Shown: in pieces, positions 14,313 through 25,877 of the stretch
Layout: each line of letters starts with the position of its first letter
Position numbering within the stretch: position 1 is the stretch's first letter
From: Hydractinia symbiolongicarpus
Taxonomy: Eukaryota > Cnidaria > Hydrozoa > Anthoathecata > Hydractiniidae
DNA: 64,000 nucleotides
Assembly (NCBI RefSeq): GCF_029227915.1
Contig: NC_079885.1
Location: 8,928,001-8,992,000, forward strand
Reading direction: 5' to 3'
Program-made: the position numbers and the translations under genes
Notes under the pieces: generated by a model
What the model saw: only the letters and a program-made list of their open reading frames with translations
Databases searched by the model: none
Told to the model about the DNA's origin: nothing

Positions 14313-15084
14313 TGTTGAGAATGAAATACGGATGTGCTATGATAAATATTCACCTATATGCAAAATCTTGTTCACAATATGTTGAGACAAGACAACGAAT
14401 TTCGAATTGCCACCACAAGTAATTGCGTAGGCTGTTTCTATATTATATAAACGCATATTTTAACTTGTTACCGTCCACTTGTCAATATGCAAAGCAGACC
14501 TAGGACTCAGGTTACCAAGTCATGTTAAAATGTCTAATTGTTGCTGACGTAAGCATGGCCATTTTTCACGACTTTTGGGGCCTTCGTGAGTTATTTGGGT
14601 GTTTAGGTGTGCTGGAGAATGTGACTAGCATCTACTCAACGCACTTTGCCTGGGCTACGTGTGTGCAAAAGTAGCGACATTGCAGCCTGCCAGCTGCAGA
14701 GCATTGACTGTTTCACCCATTTGTCCACATTTGAAAAATGAGGAAAAACCTGCCTTTGTCTCAAAATCTTCGTCCAAGATTGCGTACCATTTGTTTACCA
14801 CTCATAAAATTTTGAAGAGGGTGATTTTTGATGAGAAGTCCATCCTCAAGATTTTTCGCCGAATGTTAAAGCCGCTAGCGGTGACCTCGATGTCGAAAAG
14901 ACAAGAACCCCTAGGACGAGGTTGAGTGCAAATCCATAATTTTACATCCCATTTTTTCCGACTTTATTTGTTTTGTTTATAAGGTGATTAAAATAGCAAA
15001 CTGAACTAGAATATTTTACATAGTATATTATTTTATTATCACACAGATCATGGACATAGAGGGAGCTTTAGAACTTCTTCAATT
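14313..15084. other. Intergenic, no gene recognised
   Basis: The open frame at 14659-14925 has no recognisable domain. A solo half of the CAACCTCG foldback family (reading CCCCTAGGACGAGGTTG) lies at about 14908-14925. Confidence 0.35.
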
Positions 15085-15340
15085 CCACCTCTGAATATTA
15101 CCTTTCACCCAGAATTTTTCGTGGTCAAATCCACCTCGAAATACTTGCTTCCACCCAGAACTTCTTCGTTGTCAAATCCAACTCTGAATACTAGCTTTCA
15201 CCCAGAACTTCTTCGTGGTCAAATTCACCTCTGAATACTAGCTTTAACCCAGAATTTTTTCGTGCTCAAATCCACCTAGAAATACTAGCTTCCACCCAGA
15301 ACTTTTTCGTGGTTAAATCCACCTCGAAATACTAGATTTT
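15085..15340. repeat. 47-bp tandem repeat, about 5.5 copies
   Basis: The anchor CCCAGAA recurs at 15108, 15154, 15201, 15248 and 15295, a spacing of 46-47 bp. Each unit carries TTCGTGGTCAAATCCACCT and ends in GAATACTAGCTT, with a few percent to about 15% divergence between copies. It is non-coding. Confidence 0.85.
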
Positions 15341-15982
15341 ATACACGATACATGACATTGCAAGTCCCAGAGATGCTTATAATTCGTCACAAAATCTTTT
15401 TTTCCCCAAAAAACGACATATTTGTTACATTATTTTAAGGTTTATAATTTCCAAAACAAATTAGTTTAGTTGTAATCTCATCCACAGTGGTTCTAGTCTT
15501 TTGACATTAGGAGGCTGCCGTTGAAGAACCTTGTTAGCCGTCAAGTAAGCGTTGACGGCTTTGACATTAGGCAACCCTGGGGAACAAGATGTCCAGTTAG
15601 CGACATTTTTGTGTCAACTTAAACAGTCCGATTATGACGGATATCATTCCCATTTGGGTTCATGATACCCCTGACCATACCAGTATATGCCAGCTGTATC
15701 GACTCACTATGCAAGTTAACGTTTACAAACTTCCATAATTTCAAAAGGTTAGGATTTTATAAACACCATTTTTGACACAAATAGCAGTGTTGCACCCAAA
15801 AAAATATTAGACAATAAGCTCCCTTTACACAAGCCTTTGATAGGAGCTATTTTTTTAATATTGACGGTGATGTATATAATATTATTTTTAATGTTGACAG
15901 AATTATACATTATACACATTTAGTCAACAACAAAAAAAATTTATTTTACAACAAGTTACAAAGCATCCTATAGAACAGTTCT
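15341..15982. other. Downstream flank of P450 gene A
   Basis: AT-rich. It should contain the 3' UTR and poly(A) signal of the minus-strand P450 gene. No other feature is resolved. Confidence 0.35.
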
Positions 15983-18816
15983 CTAACTCTGTATTAGGTT
16001 ATTCTCGCGTGGTGTAAACACAACTTTAAACTTTTTGGGTGATAATGTGATACCAATGTTTCCATCTAAAGTAGGTAATGGCGCATCTGGAACATTTTCA
16101 ATTTTAAAATTTCTTACCATACGGGTGTAGAAAGTAAATAACTCCAGCTTAGCTAAACTTTCACCCAGACAAACCCTTCTTCCAGCTGAAAAAGGCAAAT
16201 AACTTATATGCCTCCCCACAACAAATTCCCCATTTTCATCTAACCAACGCGTAGGATCAAAGGTTTCAGGGTCTTTCCAATATTTTTTATTATTGTGTAT
16301 ATTCCAAATGTTAAACAAGACTAAAGCATCTTTTGGTACAGCTTTTCCTCCAATACTACTGTCCTGAATAGCTTTGTGTGGAACACTTAATGGTGCCAAC
16401 GAACACAGTCTCAAAGTTTCGTTGATACACGCATGCGTGAAAGGAAGCGAAGAGCGGTCATTTAAATCTGGATAGCGGTCAGTTCCAGAAATTTTAATAA
16501 TCTCTTCGTAAATCTTCTCTTGGTATTGAGGCCAGTGAATCAAATAAAGTACACTCCATCGTACAGTTGTTAAAGTTGTTTCATACCCTCCTACAAAGAC
16601 ATCGTTGAGAATCATCTCTAAGTGATCGTCTGTGAAGGTTTGACCACATTCTTTAATAATCTTTTTGTCTGCCGTAACTTTTAATAACGCATCGGTTATA
16701 CTATGCACATTCTCTCCATCAAACGATTTTTTGTGTTCTAATAATTTCTTTTTTAACAACGCGTCCCGGATTTTTATTGCACGTTTAAGCATTTTCAAAC
16801 CTGGCAAAGGAAAGTATCTCAACCATGGTAGAAAAGAAACAGCGTCACTATTACCTAACCCAGCAAAAACATCAGTAGCAAAATCTATTAACTGCTTAAA
16901 CTCTGGATCATCTCGTTCATATCGATCTCCAAACACCATGCCAGAAATTATGTTCAATATTGATAAGCCTTTAAAAGAAAAAGCAATTATATTATCTCTT
17001 TGGCACGGCTTTAAATATAAGATCTAGATACTTTATTCCAGGAAATTAACGAGGCACGAAATTAACGATCACGAAATTAGCACGAAGGAAATTAATGAGA
17101 ATGCCTTCGACAACTTGTGAAAAAGAATTTAATTAACGTGATTCAGCGCAACTTGTTAAAAAAAATATTAAAATAACGCGAATTAAGAAGTTAAAAGCAA
17201 AAATTTGGATGGACATGTTTTTTTTATATAGAAAAGTGCTACTACAGTGAAGACAGGTTCATTGATTTACAACCAGTTCCTCTTGTTTTTTTAAAAACTT
17301 CTGCAACAAATCACATCACAAAGAAGAACGAAATATACGTGTGTGTATATTAGGCTTATTGCACATACTAGTCGTGAACCCCTGAACCCACGCAGACCTA
17401 CAGCGAGCATTAGATTATGAAATAGTCCTTGAAAAAATTCACGAATTTGCCCATTACAAAGTTTTACGGGAATTCGCCCGTCGAAACAAAGTGGATAAAA
17501 ATATATCGCGTTTTCTATTTCATGTGTCCGCAGCACAACTTTTTCTTCCGCATGGACAGTACAGGTATGGTTAATACAGTGATTCTAAAGCAGTAAAATT
17601 TTAAATTTCATAATATCTTATTAACGTCCTGGGTATTTAGGTTACCGTGAATTCGGGGAATTTGTTAATTTTCTGGAATAAGATTAATCATGTATATCTA
17701 ACATACCGAGTTCATATTTAACTTCTGTTGGCTTTCCGTTTAAAGCCTTCAATCTTTTATGAAAATCTTCATTCTCAGCAGAAACAGTTTCTATCAAATG
17801 TTTCATATTTTCTCCATACATCTTTAGAGAGGAATGGCCAAACTTTCGAACCATTCTCCACACTGCACCATAGTCTGCAAAGCCTATGTTTATATATCCT
17901 CTGGAGACTAGCTCTGCAGTGTACATGTTGCTTGGTCTTCCAGCGAAGTGAACACCTAAGAAAAAAGACGTGTGGTAGAGCGTTTATTAGTGCGGAAGTT
18001 CGTGTGCTCGACTCCTGAAAAATGCAAGGGACTATAAAATTATAAATTTTTCCTTTTTGCGTACCGTTCAAAATAAAAATAGAATCGATATTTTAAGCGG
18101 TTTTCTAGTTAAGCATTTACGGTATATGCATGGAGTGTGTAGCTCAAATGGGGAATAAAATACACGAATTCCACCCTCGTCCCCAGGGTTTTTTGTCTTT
18201 TTGATATGTCATCTTTCATATCAACAAGTCAAAAAAACCTGGGGACGAGGGTGACACGAAGTCTTCTTTGCAGAGCCTTAGAGTCTTCTTCGCAGACCCT
18301 TGGGAACTGAAAAGATTGTTATGGATAAATAATAGTAACATACAAAAGAATAAAAAATGGGTTAACAAACATTCCAGCCAAGTTTTGTAGCCATAAGATA
18401 TCTCCATCGTCGTTTTCGGAGAGGGTCATCACTTTCTTCTCGCTCTGCCTTCCCCTTCTCACCCTCCCCGCTAACCCTCTGCCCCCTGGACACACTACGT
18501 CCGCTATACGAAACCCGAAAAGTTCGACATGAATAAAGCTACCTTTCGTGATAAGTGCTTCTCTGGTTGGTTCAATAGTATTCACAATTACCGCCCGCGT
18601 CATACCAAAGCTGATGCCAAACACGTCTCCATAGATTTTCGACAGTTCAGCAAGTGATTCATAAGGCTTTTTACCAAGTTGATGAAGGTTACCTATGATA
18701 GGTAAAGGGAACGGACCAGCTGGATACTTGCGAAGTTCCCATAGATGATAAAGATAGGTGAACAACACGTAAAGTAAAGGTGGAGTGAGAATGGCAACAA
18801 AAATTTCGAATATCAT
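15983..18816 (-). CDS. Cytochrome P450, clan 2-like (gene A)
   Basis: Membrane-anchored haem monooxygenase, probably of the endoplasmic reticulum. Three exons, 18816-18543, 17955-17707 and 16968-15983, give 274+249+986 = 1509 bp, or 502 residues, a normal P450 length. Residues 1-20 form a hydrophobic anchor, followed by the hinge YPAGPFPLPIIGNLHQLG. The I-helix has GGYETT with the acid-alcohol pair. ETLR is the K-helix ExxR, FDPTRW the PERF region, and FSAGRRVCLG the haem-binding loop with the Cys ligand. The start at 18816 was chosen because TTTTTATTTTAG sits just upstream and looks like an acceptor, so a 5' UTR intron is likely; the homologous copy has the same arrangement. The substrate cannot be predicted. 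Its paralogue lies 8.5 kb upstream in the same orientation. Confidence 0.93.
17029..17180 (+). repeat. Dispersed repeat rich in AAATTAACG, copy 1
   Basis: The motif (C/G)GAAATTAACG and variants recurs about every 15-20 bp, starting after TTATTCCA. The reverse complement of 32768-32930 shows the same order of motifs (TTATTCCA, ATTAACGAG, AATTAACG, GAATGCCTT/GGCATTC, TTAACGTG, AACGCGAA). The two are therefore inverted copies of one family. This copy lies in intron 2 of P450 gene A. Confidence 0.6.
17368..17582 (-). mobile_element. Diverged short Helitron in P450 gene A intron 2
   Basis: On the minus strand it begins TCACTGTATTAACCATACC after an A and ends CACGACTAG before a T, matching the A|TC...CTAG|T Helitron insertion rule. 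Its middle keeps the family segment AACGCGATATATTTTTATCC and GACGGGCGAA. The subterminal hairpin is degraded compared with the copy at 8952. Confidence 0.55.
17962..18026 (+). repeat. tRNA-like fragment in P450 intron 1
   Basis: GTGGTAGAGCG resembles a D-arm, and GTGCTCGACTCC about 25 bases later resembles a B-box. It is probably a relic of a tRNA-derived SINE. No cloverleaf forms. Confidence 0.35.
18172..18253. mobile_element. Foldback/MITE, CACCCTCGTCCCCAGG ends
   Basis: The arms CACCCTCGTCCCCAGGGTTTTTTG and their reverse complement flank a short AT-rich loop, 82 bp in all, within intron 1 of P450 gene A. It belongs to the CAACCTCG foldback family seen throughout 18-31 kb. Confidence 0.75.
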
Positions 18817-18925
18817 GTTGAGTTCTAAAATAAAAACCAAGAGTTTTTACTTACTGGCATTAAATGTTATTTGATTTTAGTCTGAAGTGTTCTTGTCCTT
18901 TTAACATGTTCGGCCTGAAATTAGT
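18817..18925. promoter_or_regulatory. 5' flank / probable 5' UTR intron end of P450 gene A
   Basis: TTTTTATTTTAG ends 8 bases upstream of the chosen ATG and looks like a 3' splice site. The upstream untranslated exon was not located. Confidence 0.35.
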
Positions 18926-19018
18926 CAACTTCGTCCCTAGGGTTCTTTTAGGCGTAAAAGAACCCTGGGGACAAGGTTGCAAGGTTTTAGGCGTAAAAGA
19001 GCCCTGGGGATAAGGTTG
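18926..19018. mobile_element. Foldback/MITE with duplicated right half
   Basis: CAACTTCGTCCCTAGGGTTCTTTTA pairs with TAAAAGAACCCTGGGGACAAGGTTG (18926-18979). A second copy of the right arm follows directly, TAGGCGTAAAAGAGCCCTGGGG, ending at 19018. Confidence 0.7.
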
Positions 19019-19416
19019 AAAACTAGTCTTATTTTGTTCTTAATCGAGCTTAATCGAGTATTTACGTTATCTTGAAGATATATTAAAAAGAAACAATACA
19101 TAACTCATATAAACGGTAAGGAAATAAACTTTTTACATATCAAAAAAAAGAAGAAATAACATAAGATTTGAATTCATATGCTGGTACCTCCGGGGAAAAA
19201 TTTTGTTCGAATAAAAGAGACAAAGAGGCCTGGAAACAAAGCAGCGATATTTTGCATCATAACATGACATATTTAACAATAAGTTTAAATTTATGCTTTG
19301 GTATTTTTTGTTTTAACTGGGATTACATGCAATTAATGTGTTAACAACATACCAATCATGACTGCGTAATTACTCTACCGACCGATTAAATCAGATGACA
19401 GCACCAGAAAAAAAAA

Positions 19417-19613
19417 CTTGTTCTAATGAAAAAAAGAGACACAAGGAGCCTTGAGTGCGAGTTTTTTTACTCATTATTCTGTTCACTACGGCTTTATTAT
19501 CTTGTCAGCATAAACCAACCCCGTTCACAGAATCCCTTTGCTTTTTTACATTATAGTATAGAGTCAACCTCGTACTCAAGGCTCCTTGTGTCTCTTTCTT
19601 TCGTTAGGACGAG
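19417..19613. mobile_element. Long-loop foldback element
   Basis: The left arm (19417-19461) contains AGAGACACAAGGAGCCTTGAGT. The right arm (19569-19613) is its inverted copy, ACTCAAGGCTCCTTGTGTCTCT. The loop between them is about 107 bp. The arms end in CTCG/CGAG like the CAACCTCG family. Confidence 0.65.
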
Positions 19614-20576
19614 TTTGCTTTTTCCTGACGTTGTGATTCAATACTGCGGTGAAAATAATACAAAAAGTTGTTTTTTCAAATAAAAAATCATTTCAAGAAT
19701 AAGCCTTTCAAGAATAAGCTTTTTATATAATCAGGCTAGGAAGTTTGGTTAAAGACAATAAGTGTATAGTTTAGAAAAATAGAGAAATAAAAGTAATGAT
19801 TAGCCTCCTTAGAAGTTTGGTATTTTTAATTTTATATAAAATATGTTGAGTTTATTGCTGTTATTGTTATTGTTGTTGTTATTGTTTTTGTTATTGTTGT
19901 TGTTTTTTCTTTCAGCAAAGTGCTTTGCACACACTTGCAATCTCATTGCAACTGAATTCCTTTTTCAATCTTAAAATATAGTTGTCGAAAGTAGCTTGCG
20001 CCAATTTACATGAATCACATGCAAGACGTACAAGATAAGAAATATAGATTGCACAAAACTGAAAAAATGCTCACCAATTTTACGAACTCTTTTTCATCCT
20101 TCTATGCATTTCTAACGTTCTCTCTCTTTCTCTCTCTTCCACAAACTCAAAGAATTTCAATATTATTGCTTTGCTTGTATTTAAAACTTAAGTACCTCAT
20201 TGAAATACTTGCCCACGTTATGACGTCATCGCCACAGCATCCGGTTTTGGGTGCACACAACAGGTATAGTTGATAGTTAATTAGGTAACGCAGTTTTTAT
20301 TGTTTTGTTTTTTCCTATCTTATCATCCCTCTGCGAGATTTTATATTCATGTTTATTTCATTTATTTATGTTCTTTTATTTTAGTCATTTTTAACGTCAG
20401 TCATAGAGTGCTAGACCGTTTTTGTTTTTTTTTCAGTTTTATATTTTATATTTATAATTCTTTGGCGTACATGATGAAACCCAAGTGTCCACTTTGTAAT
20501 GAAAATATTTTTTGCATTAATAATCCACCTCAGACTATTTTCATTGGCATTGATATCGTTGATATTTTTAGATATC
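19614..20576. other. Intergenic, no gene recognised
   Basis: It contains a GTTATTGTT-type trinucleotide-rich stretch at about 19855-19910 and AT-rich sequence. The open frames at 20010-20273 and 20300-20599 have no recognisable domain. Confidence 0.35.
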
Positions 20577-20893
20577 TAAGTAAGTTATTAACTAAGTAAG
20601 TAAGTAGCGGGAAGTTTTAACGCCCTTGGGGATTCCATCCTAACGGTTGGCTCTTCCTCCCCTTCGACTGTAACTATGCTATATTACCGCCAGAGATACG
20701 TATAGCATTGCTCTTTGGCTCTCCCTCCCCTCCGACTGTAACTATGTTATATTACCGCCAGAATTACGTATAGCATTGCTCTAACCTACTTGCCTGCCAC
20801 ACAAGCCGGTTAGCGTTCAGTGCATGGTACAAAGTGAGCTGGCAACACTGCATTTAAAGTGCGCCGGAGTGGGGATTCGAACCGGAAACCATA
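20577..20893 (-). mobile_element. Probable tRNA-derived SINE with internal duplication
   Basis: Read on the minus strand, it has a perfect B-box GGTTCGAATCC near its 5' end, then a body of about 280 bp, then a (CTTA)n-like tail ACTTACTTACTTAG at the 3' end. The body carries two tandem copies of a 75-80 bp unit (GCTCTTTGG...GTAACTATG...ACGTATAGCATTGCTCT on the plus strand, 20652-20783). No A-box was found, so the head is truncated or altered. Confidence 0.5.
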
Positions 20894-21884
20894 TATTACT
20901 AATTTTTATCCCATTTTCAAGTCAAGAGTCTTGACGATTTTTCGGCAAATATCAGAGCTTGTTTAAATATTTGTTTCTATGGAAAACCACCTCTGTTATT
21001 AGTATTAATTAATTGTTTTGGTACTAAATAAATTCCTCTTAATATATTCTAATTATCCCAAAAGACATGGTAATATTAGTAATTAAAAACTGACGTATAC
21101 AATATATTTATGTTGCCAGGGGTATAGGCACAGCTTTTTATGTAGAGGGTTTTTATGGCTTTGAGAATAAATCCAAAAATCAATCAATTAAGAACTGAAA
21201 CATGCGAAAAGAATTAACATATGCCTATCAAAAACTTTATGATGCTGAGTAAAGTTACCACAAATTTTTCAACAGCGGTGGACCGCTTAAAAAAAGAAAA
21301 ACGTTTTTGTTATTGCTCAATGTTAAGTTCTATTATTATACAGGCTCGATTGTGGCTCACTTGTTGCTTGTTGACTTTCTTGCGTTAAGGCTTGTCTCAA
21401 TCCACTATAGCACAAAATGAGGTGACAAATGTGGGTGTGGGCTCGGACTTTCTCCACACTGGTCAAGTGAATTTGGGGTTTACTCTGTGAAATTACTTTG
21501 TGTTTATTGGTTGATTTAAATTTGGAATTTTTCTGAAACATTTATTCACGCCTAAGTTAGGGCACTTAAGAGACAACAGATTGGAGAGGTTTTCCTTTTT
21601 TTGCCGACAAACGTGGAAAAAATTCTACCCGAAAGTTGGAAATCCATTAGGCATGACAATATTACCCTTTTCCCCTCCCCCAGTTAGGCAAAGAAACAAG
21701 GACAATTTGGCCCTAAGAGAAAAACTTTGCTAAATTCTTTTGGACATTTTAGGTAGTAGGGTAAAAATATAAAAACCTAACAAGACTGAAAATGATTACA
21801 AGGTTATACAGCTGGTACAAAATGTGTTTTTTTATTCGATTCTTAGAGGTAAATATGAAAGAAATAGTCATGCAGAACTAGCAT
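20894..21884. other. Intergenic, no gene recognised
   Basis: The open frame at 21323-21541 (minus) has no recognisable domain. Confidence 0.35.
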
Positions 21885-22025
21885 GAAGGAGTTGTCCGCT
21901 TTGGACTGTCCTCTTTTTTGAGAGGTTTTATTATTAGCAAATCGTCTAGGATCGTCAAATTTTTCTGTCTGTCTTAGGGAGGGGTCCGTATTACAGAATG
22001 TCCGCTTTAAGGAGGTTTCACTGTA
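21885..22025 (-). mobile_element. DNA-transposon fragment with TACAGTGAAACCTC end
   Basis: The minus strand begins TACAGTGAAACCTCCTTAAAGCGGACATTC and ends near GGACAGTCCAAAGCGGACAACTCC. This AAACCTC...AAAGCGGACA pattern is typical of pogo/Tigger-like non-autonomous elements in invertebrates. No transposase is present. Assignment is from memory of such repeats. Confidence 0.4.
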
Positions 22026-22749
22026 CTTGGAATCCATAAACAAAATCACAATTAACAACTGAATTGAAATTATTAAAGTTCAAGCGTTGTCATTAGACAC
22101 ATAATATAATATAAAAACGTGCTCCTCATCAGACGTCTATTCGAGAATGTCAAACAAAAATCTTTTCATGTTGCCTACACGGACTTGAAATTCAGCTGCC
22201 TCAGTTGCTGAAAATGGTTTAAATTTAGTAGAAAAGGTGCATGAGGGTTATTTAGCACAAAGTCGAACATTTATCACAGTATATCACAAACCTTGTAACG
22301 AATTACCCGTGTTCGTCCAGATTTTTTAGCTTTCCTGCCAAATTCTTCCCTGATACCTAAATCGAATTCTAATAGACTGGTTTGACCAATTTTATTCTCA
22401 GGGCATTTTGCCTTGTTGATGGAGGCTGGTAGCGGAGGCGACGAAGGCCACTCCGTAATAACGGCTCAGGGGTCACAAGACCCTGCGGACGAGGTTGTGA
22501 TTTGGTAATGCGCTTTTTTTACAAGCAACACGAGGCCGTAATCTTTCCTAAAACGAAGCAACTAGTAGACCAATTTCACTTTCTGATGTGCACGCTGGCT
22601 ATAAAACATACCAAGAGGCGAAAAAGCCCTGGTAACGAGATAGCTTGTAAGCAACAGTCACACTGAAGTGAGTATTTATATAAAAAGAAGAAGAGAGAAC
22701 TGCAATAGCTCCCAACACGGAAGATTGATCTCGATTGTCGCACAAACTT
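22026..22749. other. Intergenic, solo foldback arms only
   Basis: A right half-arm of the CAACCTCG family lies at about 22478-22499 (GACCCTGCGGACGAGGTTG) and a weaker one at about 22617-22650. No gene was recognised. Confidence 0.35.
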
Positions 22750-22852
22750 TAACCTTGATCCCAGGACCTGTTGTCTCTTTTTGTATATCGGACAACGACC
22801 TATTAATAAGCGCAACGCCAATTAGAGACAAAAAGTCCTAGGGGAGAGGTGG
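22750..22852. mobile_element. Foldback/MITE of the CAACCTCG family
   Basis: The left arm AACCTTGATCCCAGGACCTGTTGTCTC and the right arm GAGACAAAAAGTCCTAGGGGAGAGGT are imperfect inverted repeats. The loop carries TTGGCGTTGCGC-like sequence also seen in the element at 30304 (GACCTATTGATGAATATGCAGC). Confidence 0.6.
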
Positions 22853-22929
22853 GTACAAACCTAACTAAGCCAGAGAACACGTGGATTTTGGTCCTCCTAA
22901 AGAAATCGGCAACAAGCAACAAGTAAGTA

Positions 22930-23026
22930 CAACCTCGCCCCCAGGGTTTGTTAGGCTTTTTATATTTGGACGGCCTGAACAATATAAGTAATATAAAAAT
23001 CCCAACAAGCCCTAAAAACGAGGTTG
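22930..23026. mobile_element. Foldback/MITE of the CAACCTCG family
   Basis: CAACCTCGCCCCCAGGGTTTGTTAGG at the left is inverted as CCCAACAAGCCCTAAAAACGAGGTTG at the right. The element is 97 bp. Confidence 0.72.
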
Positions 23027-24202
23027 AAGTAAGCACCAATTGAGTCTGTAAAATACAGAATTTACAGAAAGTTTATCCAAATTTTGTAGAACCTGCTAAC
23101 AAATGAGGTGCGTCATTGTAAACTTCATCCTTATTTTTTTTCTAGGGACCTGAAAACAAAGTTGTTGTGAGTAAATTTAAGTTAAAGTTGCATAGATTTT
23201 CTAAATATTAGAACAAGGTTGGAGTCTTGGGTAAGCAAGACTAATATTAAAGAAGACTGGTTAATCGAGCTATTCGCAAAGCAGACAATTATATCACCAT
23301 TTATCAAAACTCTAATAATTAGTTTTAATATTCCATTTATACGAAGCTGCGATATATTTTCATGATAATATTTATGTAAATAATTGTTTGATATAGAAAT
23401 AAATAATAAACATATAAAATATCTCACCAGATGATTCTTTGTAAGGTCAGAGGTTGCGTCAATGCACGGTCGTTTTTACTTTTGTTCAAGTTGAATTAAT
23501 TACAAAACTGACATTTCTAATCCCTCAATGCAGGACGGCTTAGGCAAAGTTTTCAGTACACACAAAAATTAATAACAACCACACTTCATTACCAGACTAC
23601 TTGTAAATAAAACTTAAGCTAATCCTGGTAACTAAAGATAAAAATAATACCTTTCTGTATATTATCAATCCGTCTTGTTTTCAACCTTGCCTAACAATAT
23701 TGACCACCTACCAAGATTCTCAATTATAATCATTCAATATAGCTAATCCGGAATAATTCTCATAATTGTCGAAAAGAAAAAGATTTCCGTCATTTTTTAA
23801 GTTTAAACACCATTGGATAATTTTAAACTAAAAATAATATTATGCAAATCGCCTCTGCCCAAAGTCTTGTTTTCTGTTTTTAAGTATTTTTTAAAAGTGC
23901 CTTCCTTATATTGTTTCAAAGCTGTTTCTAATGTAATTGTATTGATGAGAAATGACGATTTTTTTAATTATAAAGTGATTGAAAAAATGTTATGGACATC
24001 ATCCAACTTTCATATTTTTTTAATAGCCTTTATGCGCTTCAGAAAGAACACTATTCCCATGTTCATGTAAATCTCTCATATTGATGTTGATTGCAGCCAT
24101 GTTTATTGAAACATGTAAACAAATAAAAGTTATGATGACTCGACATAAATAAAGCTGAGTAAATATTGTTTTTTTAGTCTTTTATTAAAATAAGGCTAAA
24201 AG
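23027..24202. other. Intergenic, no gene recognised
   Basis: AT-rich. The open frames at 23182-23427 and 23813-24070 are low in complexity and have no recognisable domain. Confidence 0.35.
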
Positions 24203-24272
24203 GAACCTCGTCTCCAGGGCTTGTTTTATATCTACATAGCGAGACGGGCAAGAGGCCCTGGAAACAACGTGA
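24203..24272. mobile_element. Foldback/MITE of the CAACCTCG family
   Basis: GAACCTCGTCTCCAGGGCTTG pairs with AGAGGCCCTGGAAACAACGT. The element is 70 bp with imperfect arms. Confidence 0.6.
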
Positions 24273-24937
24273 ACTAAAAGGATAATTAATTAACCCATTT
24301 TAAAAGAATTGTCAACGAACAAGTTTCTTTGTGTTACGATTTGATAACAGAGTTTTATTGCCAGTATCATATCATGTAAAGACCGGTTATGGAATTTCTA
24401 TCAATTCAACTGACCAATTTTTAAATTACTTGTGATTTTTTAGAATGTTGGCTTTTTTTGCATTTTTAAACGTAGGATATTGACAACATAAACATGCAAT
24501 TTTGTCCAAAGTAAGACTGGGGACAATGATGGAGGAACAGAGAGGTGGTGACTAAGAAAGATTCTTGTCTCGTTTACACATACGTTTTCAGTAGTCTCTA
24601 TGGTCTTCATTTATTTACATAACCAGATTACACTTTTTTTTCAAAGACCCTAGAGAAGAGTCCACTTCAAAATATGTCTTAAACTCAACTACAACTTTAG
24701 ATGCAATAGTTTCTTAATGAAGTACAATTTAGACAACGAAACACTGGAGATGAGGTTGCAGTTATTAAATAAGGAGCCCCCGCTTTCCTGCTTCCCCTTC
24801 TTGCTCTTGCCACCAACTGCTTTTTGACTTCACGAGTTTCCTTTTTATTGGGTGGTCCGTTTTTAACGTTTTTGTAAATCTAGTGCGTATAAAAAAAACG
24901 GAATGAAAAAACTATTACAAAAAAATGACTGCAATCC

Positions 24938-25001
24938 CAACCTAGTTCCAGGACCTCCTTAACATTTTCCGAATTCTTTTCAAATACTGGTGACGAGATT
25001 G
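24938..25001. mobile_element. Foldback/MITE remnant of the CAACCTCG family
   Basis: CAACCTAGTTCCAGGACCTC at the left and ACTGGTGACGAGATTG at the right. It is decayed. Confidence 0.45.
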
Positions 25002-25112
25002 TATATCATTTATATATTGATTAAGATAGTAAATGTATAAAGGAAAAACACTACCCAAAAATGTTCAACTTCTTGCCCTCAAATTTCTTGTCAGCTGTAA
25101 TAATAATCGTTA

Positions 25113-25200
25113 CAACCTCGTTTCCAGGACTTGTTAGGTTTTTGCAATAGGACGGTTCTGTCCAATTGCTAGGAACAATTTCTCTGAAAACTAGGTTGTG
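25113..25200. mobile_element. Foldback/MITE of the CAACCTCG family
   Basis: CAACCTCGTTTCCAGGACTTGTTAGG at the left and TCTCTGAAAACTAGGTTG at the right. The element is 88 bp with imperfect arms. Confidence 0.55.
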
Positions 25201-25507
25201 TCACCCAAAAGAGAAACCTCTTGTTCGATGCATTCGAAATTAGAAGTCAAAACTTCGATATTTATTACCTCTTTAACCTATTCAACAACATAATTGCAGA
25301 AAAAGAAGTGTATTATCGTCGCGTGTGTAATTAACAAGTTGGACACTACGATGATCACATGTGGAATGACATAAATTAGAACAGCACGTTAAGTATGAAA
25401 ACGGAAACGTTAGGATAACTTACTAAAATATTGTCACGCTATCAGATCGGACAGTTCAAAGGTTTTTTATCGAAACTACTTAGCATCTTTTTTGTTACGT
25501 TTCGCGA

Positions 25508-25612
25508 GTCGGTAGCTCAGTCATTAGAGTGTTCAGTTCACCCACATAAGATCCATGTGCAGATGAGAAAAAATTTTAAAGGTTTCCGTTGTTCAAATTG
25601 GAGCTTCACACC
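25508..25612 (+). repeat. tRNA-like sequence, probable SINE head
   Basis: GTCGGTAGCTCAGTCATTAGAG fits a tRNA D-arm/A-box. GTTGTTCAAATTGG about 70 bases later is a weak B-box. Spacing and mismatches argue for a decayed SINE and against a tRNA gene. Confidence 0.45.
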
Positions 25613-25747
25613 CTAAAGTGGCCTTTGTAGTCCCTCCTGGAAACAGTATACAAGGTATATCCCTTAAAATTAGTGAGGTTTACCACATAAAAAATAAAAA
25701 TAACTATTAAGATTACAGAACAGTTCGTTTAAAATTATTTTGTTGAC

Positions 25748-25835
25748 CAACCTCGTCGCTAGGGCTTTTCTGCGTCTTCAACATATTTACATTATTAATA
25801 TACTTACATTAGAGTTAGCCCTAGCGACGAAGTTG
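25748..25835. mobile_element. Foldback/MITE of the CAACCTCG family
   Basis: CCAACCTCGTCGCTAGGGCT at the left is inverted as AGCCCTAGCGACGAAGTTGG at the right. This is one of the best-preserved copies, 88 bp. Confidence 0.78.
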
Positions 25836-25877
25836 GTTACAAGCATAATTTAATACAAATCATGGCAGGTTTACGTG

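Noticed and set aside
15085-15340. CRISPR-like array
   Set aside because: The 47-bp units are contiguous with no unique spacers, and the window is eukaryotic.
18319-18542. Extension of P450 gene A exon 1 beyond the donor at 18542
   Set aside because: The open frame continues, but homology ends exactly at the AAAG|GTAG donor, and exon 2 continues the protein in phase.
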